From NCBI GenBank assembly GCA_021234155.1, contig JAJEKV010000017.1, positions 12,593,525 to 12,657,524 on the forward strand: a DNA stretch of 64,000 nucleotides, given 5' to 3'. The notes under the pieces are model-generated. The model was given only the letters and a program-made list of their open reading frames with translations, had not been told where the DNA came from and did no database searches. The stretch's first letter is position 1; each line of letters starts with the position of its first letter. Of the stretch, positions 21,054 through 32,939 are shown piece by piece. The translations under genes were made by a program, and so were the position numbers. The DNA comes from Isoetes taiwanensis. Its lineage: Eukaryota > Streptophyta > Lycopodiopsida > Isoetales > Isoetaceae.

Positions 21054-24000
21054 GTCGACATCTTTGCTATCATCACTAATGTAGTATTTGATACTACTTA
21101 ATCTTTCCAACATTCACATCCCCTACTTTGTTATTATGACATATAGTAACATATGTGAGTCATTCCTAAGTCTACAATCATATGTGATTGTTTGGCATAG
21201 CCATATAGCTATGTTCATCGTTGCAAGCCATATCATAGGATTCCACACACCCACAAGTATCATACATGTGTTTTACCATGTATAGTTTTGGCTTCTAATC
21301 ATAATCCCTTCCTATGTCATAATCTCGTAGATGATATTATCCACCATAAATTCAACCTCTTGTTATCTCAAACGTATCTTCACAAGTCATTGATCTTGTG
21401 TCATAGAATGTTGTGGATTCCACATTACAATTCTTGGAATCTACAACTAATCCTTATGGTCTCCGAACGAGAAGTTCTATTACACACCCCTTCTTTTTCT
21501 TATGCTTCTGGATTAAATGGTTTTAGTAGGCATATACCAACGACTCAAGATACAAACCATAGTACCAAGTTCAGAAAGATGCTCACTGGGTACCTACCTT
21601 GTTCATACTCCACACTTTGGGCTATTCAAAGTGTCCAGTCAAATTTCCTATAGTTGAAATGTTGTTAACAACCATTTTCGACCTCTCCCTTGGCTAACAC
21701 TTGTTGTGTGGGTACATTGCTTGCCTCCCTAATATATCATTGGTTGGAGGTCAACTTTTGATAGTAGCATTGCTTCACCAAAGCTCCAGCATACCTTACA
21801 TGCCGCTTTTAGACAACTGTGCCACATACTAGCAATTGTCCTTTTTCATTCTAACGGTCTTATAAGACGCCTATTCTCGTCTTCGTTCAATTTGACCTCA
21901 ATGCTCTTGACCTTGTGTGGAAACTACGTTTTACACTATTATCATGTCGTTAGAGTGGACATGAATGCAAATTCACTTTAATTTGCAGGAGATCAGTCAT
22001 CCAATATCATGTTTTTCTGTCTTCTATTCGGCTGTCTTTTTGCTCCAATAGAAACAGGCCGCACTCCCTTCCATTAACTTATCCCACACATGATGGACAT
22101 GTATTTGACCAATACCATTAAGCGTATCCATGTGGCTACATTCTCATTTTACTCATGCATAGACTTACATCTATGTTGCACACCTTAGGATGTTAAATCT
22201 CCATACGAAACCTAAATTATATATAATTTATCTCCATAGTTTATGGATCCGCATCATTTACGGTAGTAACCTTCTACCTTCCATGAATCATATCCTGATT
22301 CAAGTAGAATCAACATTCGGTACATTGACCACCATTGTTAGAAACTTACACTTCTAAAGTGATATTCCTTTTCTACGATGGACATTTATAATTTAGCTCA
22401 TACCTTGGTACGTTACCTCTATGAGATGTATGACAAATAATCATAAGCCACTTCTCCCTCAACTACATCGTGCTATATATATAGTATCATCTTAAGTTGC
22501 ATCATATACCACTTTAAGAATTGGTGACTTTACCCACAACCAACAATGTCGTACAATACTTTTAGCATACTTACTCGCACCTAACCATATCTATATGTAA
22601 GTCGCTTGTGTTTATCTATATACCTTCCTATGAGCAGACATATAACTGCCATCTATATGCTTTCCTATCAGCAGACATATAACTGCCTGTTGAAGGTGTT
22701 CCTGGCAAAACCTTCAGTGGTTTAGAACCTCCAGGTTGCTTAAGGCAACTAATCTGAATGCAAAACTTCCAGAGACAATGTTCAAGAAATTATCTGACAC
22801 AGCTTTCCCTAAAGGATGAAAAGTCTGTCTTAGGGAAGTGCTTGCCAAATGCACACCATCTGAGCTTTGCTTGTGGTTCTTGCTTGCATAGCTGCTCAAA
22901 ACCTATAATTATCTTGTTGTTAAAGTCTGAGAGGATTTGATAAGGCTAGATGGATCAAACAGATGTTCCTGACCGAGTCAATTTTTGGTCAATATTCCTG
23001 GCAGAGAGCTTGATTTATGATCTCGCTACTGGGAGTTGTTTTTAGAGCTTTGAAAATTTTGCCTATTTTGAAAAAGTCTGCACTCAACAGGCCTTGATGC
23101 TCTTGACAAATAGAAGTCAAGATCTCTTTCTTTTTGAATTTTCTTTGGTTGACTGCTACAAATCATGAACAGATGTGAAAGCAGATTTACTTCTAGAAAG
23201 AATGCATACAAACTCCATTATTCTTGCAATAATCATGCATGAGGCAAAGACTTAAATACTCTACCTTATGCTGAACTCTGCTATGGCAAATTTAAACAGA
23301 TAACTCAATGACTTGTGTTAATGGTTCAGGCAATCAAAGGGATTGATTAATACTTGTGTAGAGCATGCCTAGATATCAAGCAAATGATGTCACACTACTG
23401 GGATAGAATGCAGTAGACAAAACCTGCCAATAATTGTCTTTTTTGAGAGTAGATCAATATGTAGCACTAAGAATTCATCAACAAGGGTCGGATTTTCAAT
23501 TAAATCAGGTACACAAAGGCAAGTAACATGAATCCCAAGCTCTGAGTCTTGGGCACAGGATCAAATAGGTAAACAATCAATCAACTCAGATAATTTAGTC
23601 AATAATCCGAGCTGTAAATCAAGTGTGGAGGTCAGAATCAAGCTTCAATTGAGCAAGTCGGTCCTTCTTCAAAGCAAACAATCGCTTCTTCGCCTCAAAG
23701 CCCTCGAATTTTCCTTCTGTTGAAAAGCCCCTTTTGTAGATCCCCTGTTCTGTTGCATTCTTGAACAATTCCATTCAATTCTCTGTCTTTTTGTTTCCCA
23801 GATGTGTTCTTGGCATTAAACAAGGCCATTCGGCAGGTTTGGGGCATGATTGCACAATTAGTTTGGCCGAATCGGCCGGATCTTGGCGTTCACAGGTTTA
23901 GGGTTCTTGATAATTTTCACCGATATATCCCATAGGCAAATTTAGATCTGGCAGCTCAAGGTATATAAGGAAAAACAAAGCCTTAATTTATAATTATTGC

Positions 24001-26417
24001 GTGCAATATCCACGTGGGATTCGGTACCTCCACCGCCCCACACGCCCGGATGTTCCACGTGGCATGGGGAGATTGGTTGGGAAGAAAAAAATAGAACGTG
24101 GGGGTGGTAGATAGGAATTTTTTTACCCCATGGGCTATGGCACGTTTCCCAAGGAGGCAAATATAAGGGCCAAGATAAATGAATTTTTCAATTTTCTTTT
24201 TTTCAATGGGAATCTTTTCTCATGCTCTAGAAGATTCTGGAATCTTTTTTGCAATTGGGCATTTTCAGGGTGAGATTCCACTGGCGTTAATTGATGCCTG
24301 GAAGTTAGAAGCTGACCAATCCAAATGAACGATTTAAAACTTCCGTTGTTTTCTCTGATTCCACTAACAGCGGCAATTAAGCATCGGGTTTTGCTTTGGA
24401 AGATGATGTGTACGCTAAAAAAATTCAATTAACTGTCAGGGGAATCCTCCCGGCCCTTTGCACCAGAAACAATTATCCCTCTCCAGATCTTGCCACGAAT
24501 CAGACTAACAGAAGAGATTTTTTGTGGAACAACTTCCTTTGCCGTAGTAGAATCATATGCATCTGGCTATGGTAGTTTAGGTTTATGGCATTTGATGCCA
24601 CAGAGTTAATTACCGCATCCGGCAGTGGAATCTCAGCCTCAATTTTGGCTTAAAAATGGCTCAAAAGGGAGGGGATGTGGCACATGAAAATGATGACAAG
24701 GCAAGTAGGGATGACATGGCAAATAAGGATGGTGACGTGTCAATCAACTTGGCTTAGAAAATTTTTTCTAGTCAAAACCTCAAGTGATATGAACATGATG
24801 TGTGTGACACGTGGATGGTGATGTGGAGGTGCTAATGATGATGTGGCAAGGTGATGTGTTCTTATGGATGTAATTTTAAGGCTTTTAACAAAAATTTGAA
24901 GTATGATCATGGAGATAAGGGCATGACATGGCATGACAAGAGAGGTGACATGTGTGATGACTTGCCATTTCAAATGTACCTTCCATGGGTCAATTTTGGT
25001 AAAAATGCAAATCATTGGCATTTTCTTAGGCAAACTTGACTTTTGAATGTTTCCCTTAGGGATCTTATGATTTTCCCTTTTTCTTTGACTTTGATGGATG
25101 GAATGTTGACCTTTGACCACATGTATGACCAAGTCAAGCGAGGTTTTAGAACCTTTTAATGATGTGGAAGTGGTATGATAAGTGTGTGGCATGTGAATGG
25201 TTCTTGAAAGTTTAGTTTTGACTAGAAAAAAGCTTCAAAGCCAAATTTGACTTGGAAATGAATTGTAGGCATGGAACTCAAGATCTCATGGGTATTTCAT
25301 GATGGTAGAGAGCATGGGAGATGTGGAATGGGAATCTAGGTGCGCAAAGATGCCAAGAACTCAAATGATTACATACCAAAAGATCTTCTAGGGGTCTTCT
25401 TCTTTTTGTTTGATTCTCCTTTTGCCTCATTTGTGTAACCTGGATCAATTGTCCTCACCTTGCTCTTCCTTCCTTCCTTCCTTCTTCAAGCCTTCAATGT
25501 ATGCCAATAAGGCATTCTTCTTGTGCTTTAAATTTAAAACTCAGATCAAAGTGAAAGGATTAGTCTTCAAAATGTGTCTTGCTCTTCCATGCTGCCATAG
25601 CATGGCAGCACTGCCATCAATGTTCTACATGGATCTACATTAGCTACCATGCCACTCAATATGTAGCATAATAACAGGGGGTTTTCTTTGTGTTTTTGTA
25701 CGCTTTTCACTAAGGTTTTCCTATGATTTTGTGATGTATTCAAATGGATGTACTAATGCGTACATCTTGAGTGCATCATTTCTGAGCCATTGATTTTAGC
25801 CTTTTTTTTTTCAATGGTCAATAACCAATGGCTCACAACAAAAGCCCTTTTTTTGTGCGTGTGGTGCATAATGGGCACATGAAGGGCCATTGATTTTAGC
25901 CTTTTTTTTCAATGGTCAACAACCAATGGCTCAGAACAAAAGCCCTCTTTTTGTGTGTGTGGTGCATAATGGGCACATGAAGGGCTTGAAGGGCGCATGT
26001 AGTGCAGTTTCCCCGCCGGCAACACATTTCTTATCATAACTTTTAATCCAGAGCTCTGTTTGAGATGATTTTTATTGCGTTGAAAAGCTCTCTCCGAGAT
26101 CTTTTTGATAGTGTATGATATGGATATGTTTTCTTAAGCTATCTATGCTAAAACAGCAATTTTTCGGCCGGGTTTGGTAGGCTTTCACATCCTACTAGCT
26201 GATTAATACAGGATTGCGCTATTGGATATTGTTTTATGGCTCATTCCGAATGAAGCTTGCAAAAAATTGGTATGCATTTTTAGATTTTGAGGCAGTTATT
26301 AAGCAAATTCCAAGGCTTCTAGATCCTTGTGCTAACAAGCAGAAAAGTTTCCCACTTTGGTTTCTCACCACAAGAATCCATGGAGGCCAAAGGCTGCTGT
26401 TAAATTCCAGTTAAAAA
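21054..26417. other. Long AT-rich region without a recognised gene
   Basis: About 5.4 kb with only short frames in all phases and no conserved protein motif that I recognise. It includes two near-identical short strings at 22622-22689 (ATGAGCAGACATATAACTGCC and ATCAGCAGACATATAACTGCC differ by two bases), a stretch around 24660-25330 rich in GATG and TGGCA words, and a hairpin-bearing tandem pair at 25787-25985 listed separately. Some of it is probably old transposon sequence. Confidence 0.5.
25787..25985 (+). repeat. Two tandem 99-bp units, each able to form a hairpin
   Basis: The unit starting GCCATTGATTTTAGCC is followed by a T-run, CAATGGTCAATAACCAATGG (first copy; CAATGGTCAACAACCAATGG in the second), AACAAAAGCCC, a second T-run and GTGGTGCATAATGGGCACAT, then repeats with few changes. 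Within each unit AGCCATTG pairs with CAATGGCT to form a stem. The origin is unknown. Confidence 0.7.
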
Positions 26418-27104
26418 TGTTTGTGTATAGGTGTTGCAAACTTTCTCTGCTCAATCTCTCTAGCCTTCTTACATTTCCTCCCTTCCTCCCTCCCTCATAT
26501 TCTCTCTCTAGCGCCTAGCACCTTTCTCTCTCTATTTAACTGTTTGTGTATAGGTGTTGCAAACTTTCTCTGCTACTTTCTCTGCTCAATCTCTCTAGCC
26601 TTCTTACATTTCCTCCCTTCCTCCCTCCCTCCCTCCCTCATATTCTCTCTCTAGCGCCTAGCACCTTTTTCTCTCTATTTAACTGTTTGTGTATACTCTG
26701 CTCAATCTCTCTAGCCTTCTTACATTTCCTCCCTCCCTCCCTCCCTCCCTCCCCACTTTCTCTCCCTCAAATCTCTCTAGCCTTCTTACATTTCCTCCCT
26801 TCCTCCCTCCCTCCCTCCCTCATATTCTCTCTCTAGCCTAGCACCTTTTTCTCTATTTAACTTGTTTGTGTATACTCTGCTCAATCTCTCTAGCCTTCTT
26901 ACATTCCCTCCCTCCCTCCCTCCCTCCCTCCCTCCCTCATATTCTCTCTCTAGCGCCTAGCACCTTTTTCTCTCTATTTATAGGCGCACCTTTTTCTCTC
27001 TATTTAACTGTTTGTGTATAGGTGTTGCAAACTTTCTCTGCTCAATCTCTCTAGCCTTCTTACATTTCCTCCCTTCCTCATATTCTCTCTCTAGCGCCTA
27101 GCTC
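26418..27104 (+). repeat. Pyrimidine-rich minisatellite, about six units
   Basis: Imperfect units of about 70-145 bp starting TGTTTGTGTATAGGTGTTGC at 26418, 26541, 26684 (shorter, TGTTTGTGTATACTC), 26863 and 27009, with a further partial unit near 26759. Each contains CTCAATCTCTCTAGCCTTCT, a (CCCT)n run of variable length, and TCTCTAGCGCCTAGCACC. The plus strand is almost all C and T for long stretches, so it could form H-DNA-like triplexes. Frames through it give repetitive Leu/Ser/Pro peptides and are not genes. Confidence 0.85.
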
Positions 27105-27359
27105 AAAATGCGCGGGATCTTTAGTCCTTTCCCATCTAAGCCTATTCCAAAAAGCACACTCAAACCAAGCCTATTCCAAAAAGCACACTCAAAAGCACAT
27201 GGAGACCCGCACGCGCCAAAGTTAGAAGGCGGGCTTGGCAGGCCCACTTTGAGAGGCAAAACAGGATAAGCGGGGGCCTTGCCGACTTGGCGAGCTCGGC
27301 GTGGATTCCCTCCTCACCACCGCGGGAGACTATGGCATCGCGACAAGCGTGGTGTGGAG

Positions 27360-28060
27360 CGTGATCTGATGGCAACTATTTCCGCCCGAGTCGGAAGCTG
27401 GGGGTATGCCAGCGTGATACGAAACGTCAGAGCCATCGTCCGAAGCCAACCGGAAAGGAGCGAGAACCCCGCAGAGTAGGGGGCTGAGACACAAGATCGA
27501 GAGATCCGGGAGCTCAAAGCAACCATTGCCCACAAGGCGGCCTCCGTGCTTCAGGTCCATGAACACCGCTGCCTTTGCACAAATGAGTTGGCGTGCAAAG
27601 AGATTCCAACGGGGCTAGGCTCCCGACTCCGTGCGGCGGGAGGCGCAACACGTGGGGACAAAGCGCCGCGTGCCCCCTACCCCCCACAGTGCGTCAAGCG
27701 GGCAGAGTGAGACGCCGCCACCTCCTCCGCCTGCGCACCACACCGCCCTCGTTGCGGAGCAGCCCACACACCAGCCAACAAAGGCCACCGGGGCCGCTAA
27801 TGTTGCCCCCTCGACTCGGTGGCGGCCCGAGGCGGGGCGCCCGGCGCCATAATGTGGTGGTGCGTGGACTTTCAGGAGGAGGCGGGAGAAGATCTCACCA
27901 AGCGCATTCGGGATGAGATCCTATCTCGAATGGCATTCCCGACTGCGGTACAAATTGCTAGAGCGAGCAGGGCCTCGGCCCTCAAGCACGAATCGCCAGC
28001 GTGTTGTCACCTTCACGGTGGCGGCATATGCGAGTACCTGAGGCCATCTGCGTCGAGTAG
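27360..28060 (+). pseudogene. ORF1 remnant of L2-like LINE copy 1
   Basis: The string VIRNVRAIVRSQ and, after a stop, AETQDREIRELKATIAHK and CTNELACKEI parallel the ORF1 of copy 2 in the same order. In copy 2 the corresponding part has clear heptad spacing, so a coiled-coil nucleic-acid-binding ORF1 protein is likely. Here stops and shifts break it into several frames, and the following GC-rich part up to 28380 gives Ala/Pro/Arg-rich peptides only. Confidence 0.55.
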
Positions 28061-28389
28061 ACAACCGGAAGGGGATCGCTCAGATGTTGACCGTGATCTC
28101 ACCCGATGCAACAGAGTCCCGCCCGGCAAAGCTGGCCTGTGTCGTGGACGCCCGGCCGTGAGGGGCTGCAGGCCTTGTCCCGGCAAGCCGCATTTTTCGT
28201 GTCGGGCGCTGAGGTAGCCGAGGTACGCGCCAGCCGCCGCCACTCGCTGCTGCTGCTGCCGCCGCGGCGGTACCCCCTATCGCACCTCCTCCGCCCCCGC
28301 CGCCCGGATCGGCCGCCAGCGCCGCGACACCCCTTCCCCGCAACCGACAGATCATCGAAGGCCCACATCAATGCCGCCAAATAGGAACT

Positions 28390-29330
28390 GTGCCTCCGGA
28401 TGGTGTCTTGAACCGCTTCGGGCTTCCCCGGCGGGTAAAGGCAGAGTCTCAACTCTATTGCATCGATATGGATCTCATTTTCCCATGGAAACATGGGAGC
28501 ATGCGAGAACCTGACCGCCCAGACCTCCTGCTATCTATCGCATTTCGGGTGTTCAATGAGTGCACAGGCAAGCGAGGGCATGGCGGGGTTGCCTGCTACT
28601 ACCGTGCAACCTTGAGGCACTCAGTCTCGTTGCACAAAACAGACAGGTACAATCGCTACTTGTGGGTGCGCGTGCAGCATGACAGTGGCGACACTCTCCT
28701 CATAGCAGCATGCTACTTTCCACATGCCGAGAGCAACTTTTATAACACTCATTCAGATGTGGATCGATTGGAGCCTTATGTCGATCTATATGATGACATA
28801 CTGACCGGCACAAACGGTTAGGCGTGGGTTATGTTGCTTGGCGACTTTAATGCACGCACAGGAGCCGAGCAGGTTCCAAAATTTGAGCCCCTGGCAGAGG
28901 ACGTCTTGCAGCTGAACCCCGCAGAGGTGGCTTGGTCAAGGATATCAGATGACAGCCATATTTCGCGCTATGGCAGGCAGTTGCTGTTGCTGGGTAGTAT
29001 CTTTGACCTGGTTATCTGTAATGGGTTGGTGCAATGGCCGTCTTCCAGCTGCTGCACTTGTAGACAGGAGAACCAAGGGGGCGGCTCCAGTGTGGTGGAT
29101 TATCTGCTGGTTGAGGAACGGGGTCTGCACCTGGTTACTCATTTTTCCATCGGGACAGACACTCGGGACGAGGAAGTAGACTCCGACCACCGGCCCCTGT
29201 TCATGCATCTCCAGTGGGAAGCTCCCCGTGCACCTACTGCCTCAACACACCGGGGTGCCCAGTGCCTCGGACTCACCGTCGCGGGGACCTATGCCCACCG
29301 CTTGAGCATGATCCGGGCGGGACTGCTGCA
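28390..29330 (+). pseudogene. AP-type endonuclease domain of L2-like LINE copy 1
   Basis: The frame ending at 28821 contains RGHGGVACYYRATLRHSVS and TLLIAACYFPHAESNFY. It then continues across an in-frame TAG as WVMLLGDFNARTGAEQVP (the catalytic GDFNAR). Later come SSVVDYLLVEERGLHLVTHF and EEVDSDHRPLFMHL, the SDH signature of apurinic-type endonucleases. Such enzymes nick the target DNA to start target-primed reverse transcription. The N-terminal part with the first catalytic Asn is not clearly seen. Confidence 0.8.
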
Positions 29331-29462
29331 ACTCCCCACACTTCAAGAACAATCGCTTTCCGGTGACTCACCGCCCGGCGGCGCCGAAAAAGATGCTTTG
29401 GGAGAGGCCGCCACGGCAAGCCTCGTGCACCACCGCCTTCCCCCCGAACCGATGGTTTGATG

Positions 29463-31692
29463 ATGAGTGTCGGAGCTCAAACGCACACTCCGGCAAGTCA
29501 TCGATCCCATCTCTACCAGCCCACAGCCCGTCAGTCAATACCGTTCCTTTCTCAAGAACAAGAAGGCCAGATACCTCGCAGAGCATCAGCAACAGATGTT
29601 TGGTCTCCTGGACCGGCACCCCAGGACATTCTGGAGAAGGGTCTTGAGCAAGCCTGCACAGCCCACGGGGAACATCACCTCGGAGCAATGGGTACAAGAC
29701 TTGCTAACAATTTGTATGACCCGCTTCGGGGCGCACCAGTCCCTCCACAGATAGGCATGGCTCTGGTTATCACAGAGGGGGATGTCATCATGGGCCTACA
29801 GCGCCTAGCTAATGGGAAGGCAGCAGATTTAGATGGCATGCAGGCAGAGCTTCTGAAATGGGCTGGGCCTCCACTGGTGCCTGTTCTCACGGCATTGTTC
29901 AATAAAGCATTGCGAGAAGGCTTCCCTACGCAATGGACCACTAGTAGAGTAGTGCCCATATACAAAGCAGGGGACCCTCAATGTCCGGCCAACTACCGCA
30001 CTATTATGGTCAGCTCTCTCTTTGCAAAACCGCTGTTGGCATCCTTGAGCAAATGGGCCGACAATATGGGCAGAGGAAACGGAGGTGCGAGCTCTTACAC
30101 AGGCAGGTTTTCGGCCCAGACATTCCACCATTGATCATATCTTCACTCTGCGCACATTGATTGAAGATAGCAGGAATCGCCGGCAGAACCTGTACTGTTG
30201 TTTCGTGGATTTTGCAAAGGCATTCGACACAGTACCCCGCAATAAGCTATGGGACCGGTGCGCGGCACCGGGGACCCCCGACTTGCAGAATCGCGGTATA
30301 TATAGGTCGTCTGAGGCATGCTCGGGCCGTATCACATCAGCAGCCAAACAACCGGTGACCCGGTAGCATTGGAGTCGTCGGGGTTGCCCCCTCTCCCCAC
30401 ACTCTTTGGCCTGTACATTGATCGGTTGGAAGATTGGCTCTCTACGAGCATGGAGGTGCGGGCGCATTATATCATGCATCACACAATCCGGCAACTCATA
30501 TATCTTGACGATGTCAACCTCATGGCCTATACTCCGAGGACATGCAACGCCACCGGATGCTCTTGACACTTTTGCCAATTCACCGGCATGCAAGTTAACG
30601 ACCAAAACTAGGGTGCCGCTAGTTGCATCATCCCGTCGACCAAGGCTTCCCACATTCACTTACCAGTGGGGGAGGTAGAGGTGGCTCCGACCTACAAGTA
30701 CTTGGGGATTGAGTTCTCAACTACCACCCATTGGGATGCGGCTATCGGGTTGGTCACCGCTGCGGGTTGGAAAGCACTATATGCCATGCGTAACAACAGC
30801 CACAAGGCAGAGTTGTATGCCCGGGGTCACCAAATCACATTTGTTTGGGCCTTGGTTGAGCCGGCCCTTTTGTATGGGGCGTAAGTTTGGGGTCCAAAGG
30901 ATATCCCTCAACACCGAATGACCTCGAGCAGGTGCGTAAGGCCTTCTTGGGCACGGGCCCCGGGGTGAAGTCCACGCCTCCGCACTGATCCTACTCCGTG
31001 AGAGCAGGATTTCTACCCCTTCAACGGGCTGCATTGGAACGCCATATCGCTTTACTTCCAAAAGGTGGTCGCTATGGCTGATACACGCTTTGCCCCCGCC
31101 TTTGCTTTGGCCACGGCAATGGGTCCCCAACGCCTGAAATCTCTTTGGAAAGACAAGCAGGCTCTCGGGTTCTCACGCCGGGGTGTCGCAGGCAAACAGA
31201 TGTGTCCGTGTCGGGACAAAGAAAGATCGCGAGGCACTTAAACTATACCTTGATGCTACTTTCCTTCGCAGTCGTGGGATGCAGGCTCGACACATGTTAA
31301 GCCGGCACACTATCGCCAACAAGTCAATCCTAGGCTCACAAGAGGCCCACACCAGTGCTTGTACACCCAAATACCCATGAAGAAACGCAGTTTATAGCTT
31401 CCATTCGCGACGGGGGCACATCGCCTCCCATTGAAACAGGGCGTTGGGCTCGTGAAGCACGGGAGCAAAGGCTTTGCGGTGTTGCCACCGTGTAGCGATT
31501 GAGGATGAATGTCATGCCCTCCGGACACTGCCCGGCATTTGCCCATATCCGAGAGCCGATATGTTCGACACTAGTGCACGCCGGCCCGTTGCATCGCTTA
31601 TTGGCTACGGCGTCCGGTGGGTTTGTTGGGGTCATACCTCCGTGAGGTTATGGATGCACGGACTTCGTTTGTGTCCTACGGGGCGGTATTGA
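29463..31692 (+). pseudogene. Reverse transcriptase and C-terminal finger of LINE copy 1
   Basis: RT blocks appear in order: NKKARYLAEHQQQMFGLLDR, LANGKAADLDGMQAELLKW, VVPIYKAGDPQCPANYR, AGFRPRHSTIDHIFTLRTL, YCCFVDFAKAFDTVPRNKLW, then LFGLYIDRLEDWL and YLDDVNLMAYTP (catalytic box with Leu in place of the usual Ala). The segment with the QGCPLSP motif is scrambled. After this come PTYKYLGIEFSTTTHW and the C-terminal region with partial homology to RHMLSRHTIANKSI-type sequence, ending at 31692. Many frameshifts show that this copy is dead. The product normally copies the LINE RNA into the chromosome. Confidence 0.85.
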
Positions 31693-31823
31693 ACTGTCCT
31701 ATGCAATTGTATGCGGTGTGCCGCCAGGCTTATTATCGCTAAGGTTTTTCCCTCGAAAACCCTTCTGGGCGGGGTTTTTAATCCCGTCGAATATGCTTGT
31801 TGCTCTCTTTTTGTTTGGGTCCC

Positions 31824-31900
31824 ATAGGCCAATTGGTCTCCGTGGGGGACGCTAAAACCTATTCTATTCTATTCTATTCTATTCTATTCTATTCTATCTT
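31824..31900 (+). repeat. LINE copy 1 3' terminal hairpin and (TATTC)n tail
   Basis: ATAGGCCAATTGGTCTCCGT can form a stem AGGCC/GGTCT with loop AATT (one G-T pair). It is followed by GGACGCTAAAA and about seven and a half copies of TATTC. The same hairpin plus tail occurs in copies 2 and 3 and in the short remnant at 60940. Confidence 0.85.
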
Positions 31901-32939
31901 TATGGTAACTTTTACTTATATTGTGATCAATTTCAAAAGCTACGGTGATGAAAGCCTCAAATGAATTCTAGTTTTTTTTCCGGGTTTAAATTCTAAAATT
32001 TTTTGTCACACCGGGGGGATCGTCCCTAAGGCCCCTAAGGGGCCAAAAAATTTTTTTTGCAACACAAACCATTAACATCCAATATATAAAAATTAAATCC
32101 CCCAACACATAACAACCATTGACATTAACAACCAACACATAACTACCATTGACATTAATTAACACAACCATTTGGTCCAACATATTTAAATCCCTTTGGT
32201 TTGGGTGCATATTCACAAGGGGGGTGGCGTAGGGCAGCGAGAGCTGTTGGATAGACATATTCACCCCTTATTCCTTAATCTACACCGTACGTAAAGTTCC
32301 TCGTTTGTGGGGTATGCAAGTACAAAATTTGCTATATTATATAACAAGATTCACAAAATACTATAAGATTTCAAGCGGAATACTATGGTGTTGATTTCCC
32401 ATAGGCCATGCTTACTTCAAAATATGTTGAAGCATCAAGGTATTATTGTTCTACATAATGTATCTTGTTTCCCGAAGTTTCATAACTAAACACTTAAATT
32501 AATCTCGCACTCTTATATTATAAGAGTGTAATTTAATCAATTCAATCCCACCTACTGATGCATCTAAAAGGTTGTTATTATATCCGCACATGCCTTGCGA
32601 CCATTAGCTTCATACCCTTATAATTCTCACTGCGAGATATGAATTGCATATTAGAACATTCTCAAGAATTGCTATGTCGCATTCCGCATAACATCATTCA
32701 ATAATTTAGCCTTCTTCTAGTTCATGTTCTCGTTCAACACCTCTCAGAATTATGAATTGCCTATTATAAGTCATTTCAAATTTGATCACTTTGAAAAGGA
32801 CAACTTCTGTGCGACTTATAATCTCACGACACCTCTTAAAGGAGGGGAGCCTTTAACTTGTAGCATGTGATGTGTTACCCAAGAGTAAGAGTAGTCTTGG
32901 TGCTGAGGACATTAATTATAATTTTTAAGGTGGCGAGAA
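31901..32939. other. Decayed internal end upstream of LTR 3
   Basis: About 1 kb of AT-rich sequence with no long frame. A perfect palindrome GGCCCCTAAGGGGCC lies at 32029-32043 next to A- and T-runs. The last part leads into a polypurine tract (32927-32939) and LTR 3, so this is probably the degraded or non-coding 3' internal end of that LTR element. Confidence 0.45.
32927..32939 (+). other. Polypurine tract before LTR 3
   Basis: AAGGTGGCGAGAA directly precedes TGTGACG at 32940. A purine-rich run ending GAGAA immediately before a TGTGAC terminus is a common arrangement at Ty3/gypsy 3' LTRs. It marks LTR 3 as a 3' LTR, although no pol remains upstream. Confidence 0.65.

Larger units (their letters stand above)
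27105..31900 (+). mobile_element. L2-like LINE, copy 1 (nearly full length, decayed)
   Basis: Plus-strand non-LTR retrotransposon with ORF1 remnants, an endonuclease, RT and a C-terminal zinc-finger region, ending in a conserved 3' hairpin and a (TATTC)n tail at 31859-31897. It aligns along its length with copy 2 (minus strand, 44706-48440). It is not plant L1, because tail, RT motifs and C-terminal finger differ. The 5' limit near 27105 is set by the end of the minisatellite; a 27-base string (AAGCCTATTCCAAAAAGCAC and following) is duplicated at about 27138 and 27166. Confidence 0.82.

Noticed and set aside
26418-27104. CRISPR-like or coding repeat
   Set aside because: Units are variable in length, without unique spacers, and the peptides are low-complexity products of the CT-rich strand. 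This is a minisatellite.
28013-28494. Long GC-rich minus-strand frames opposite LINE copy 1
   Set aside because: They give Gly/Ala/Arg-rich peptides without motifs, are antisense to the decayed LINE 5' part, and are not conserved in copy 2.
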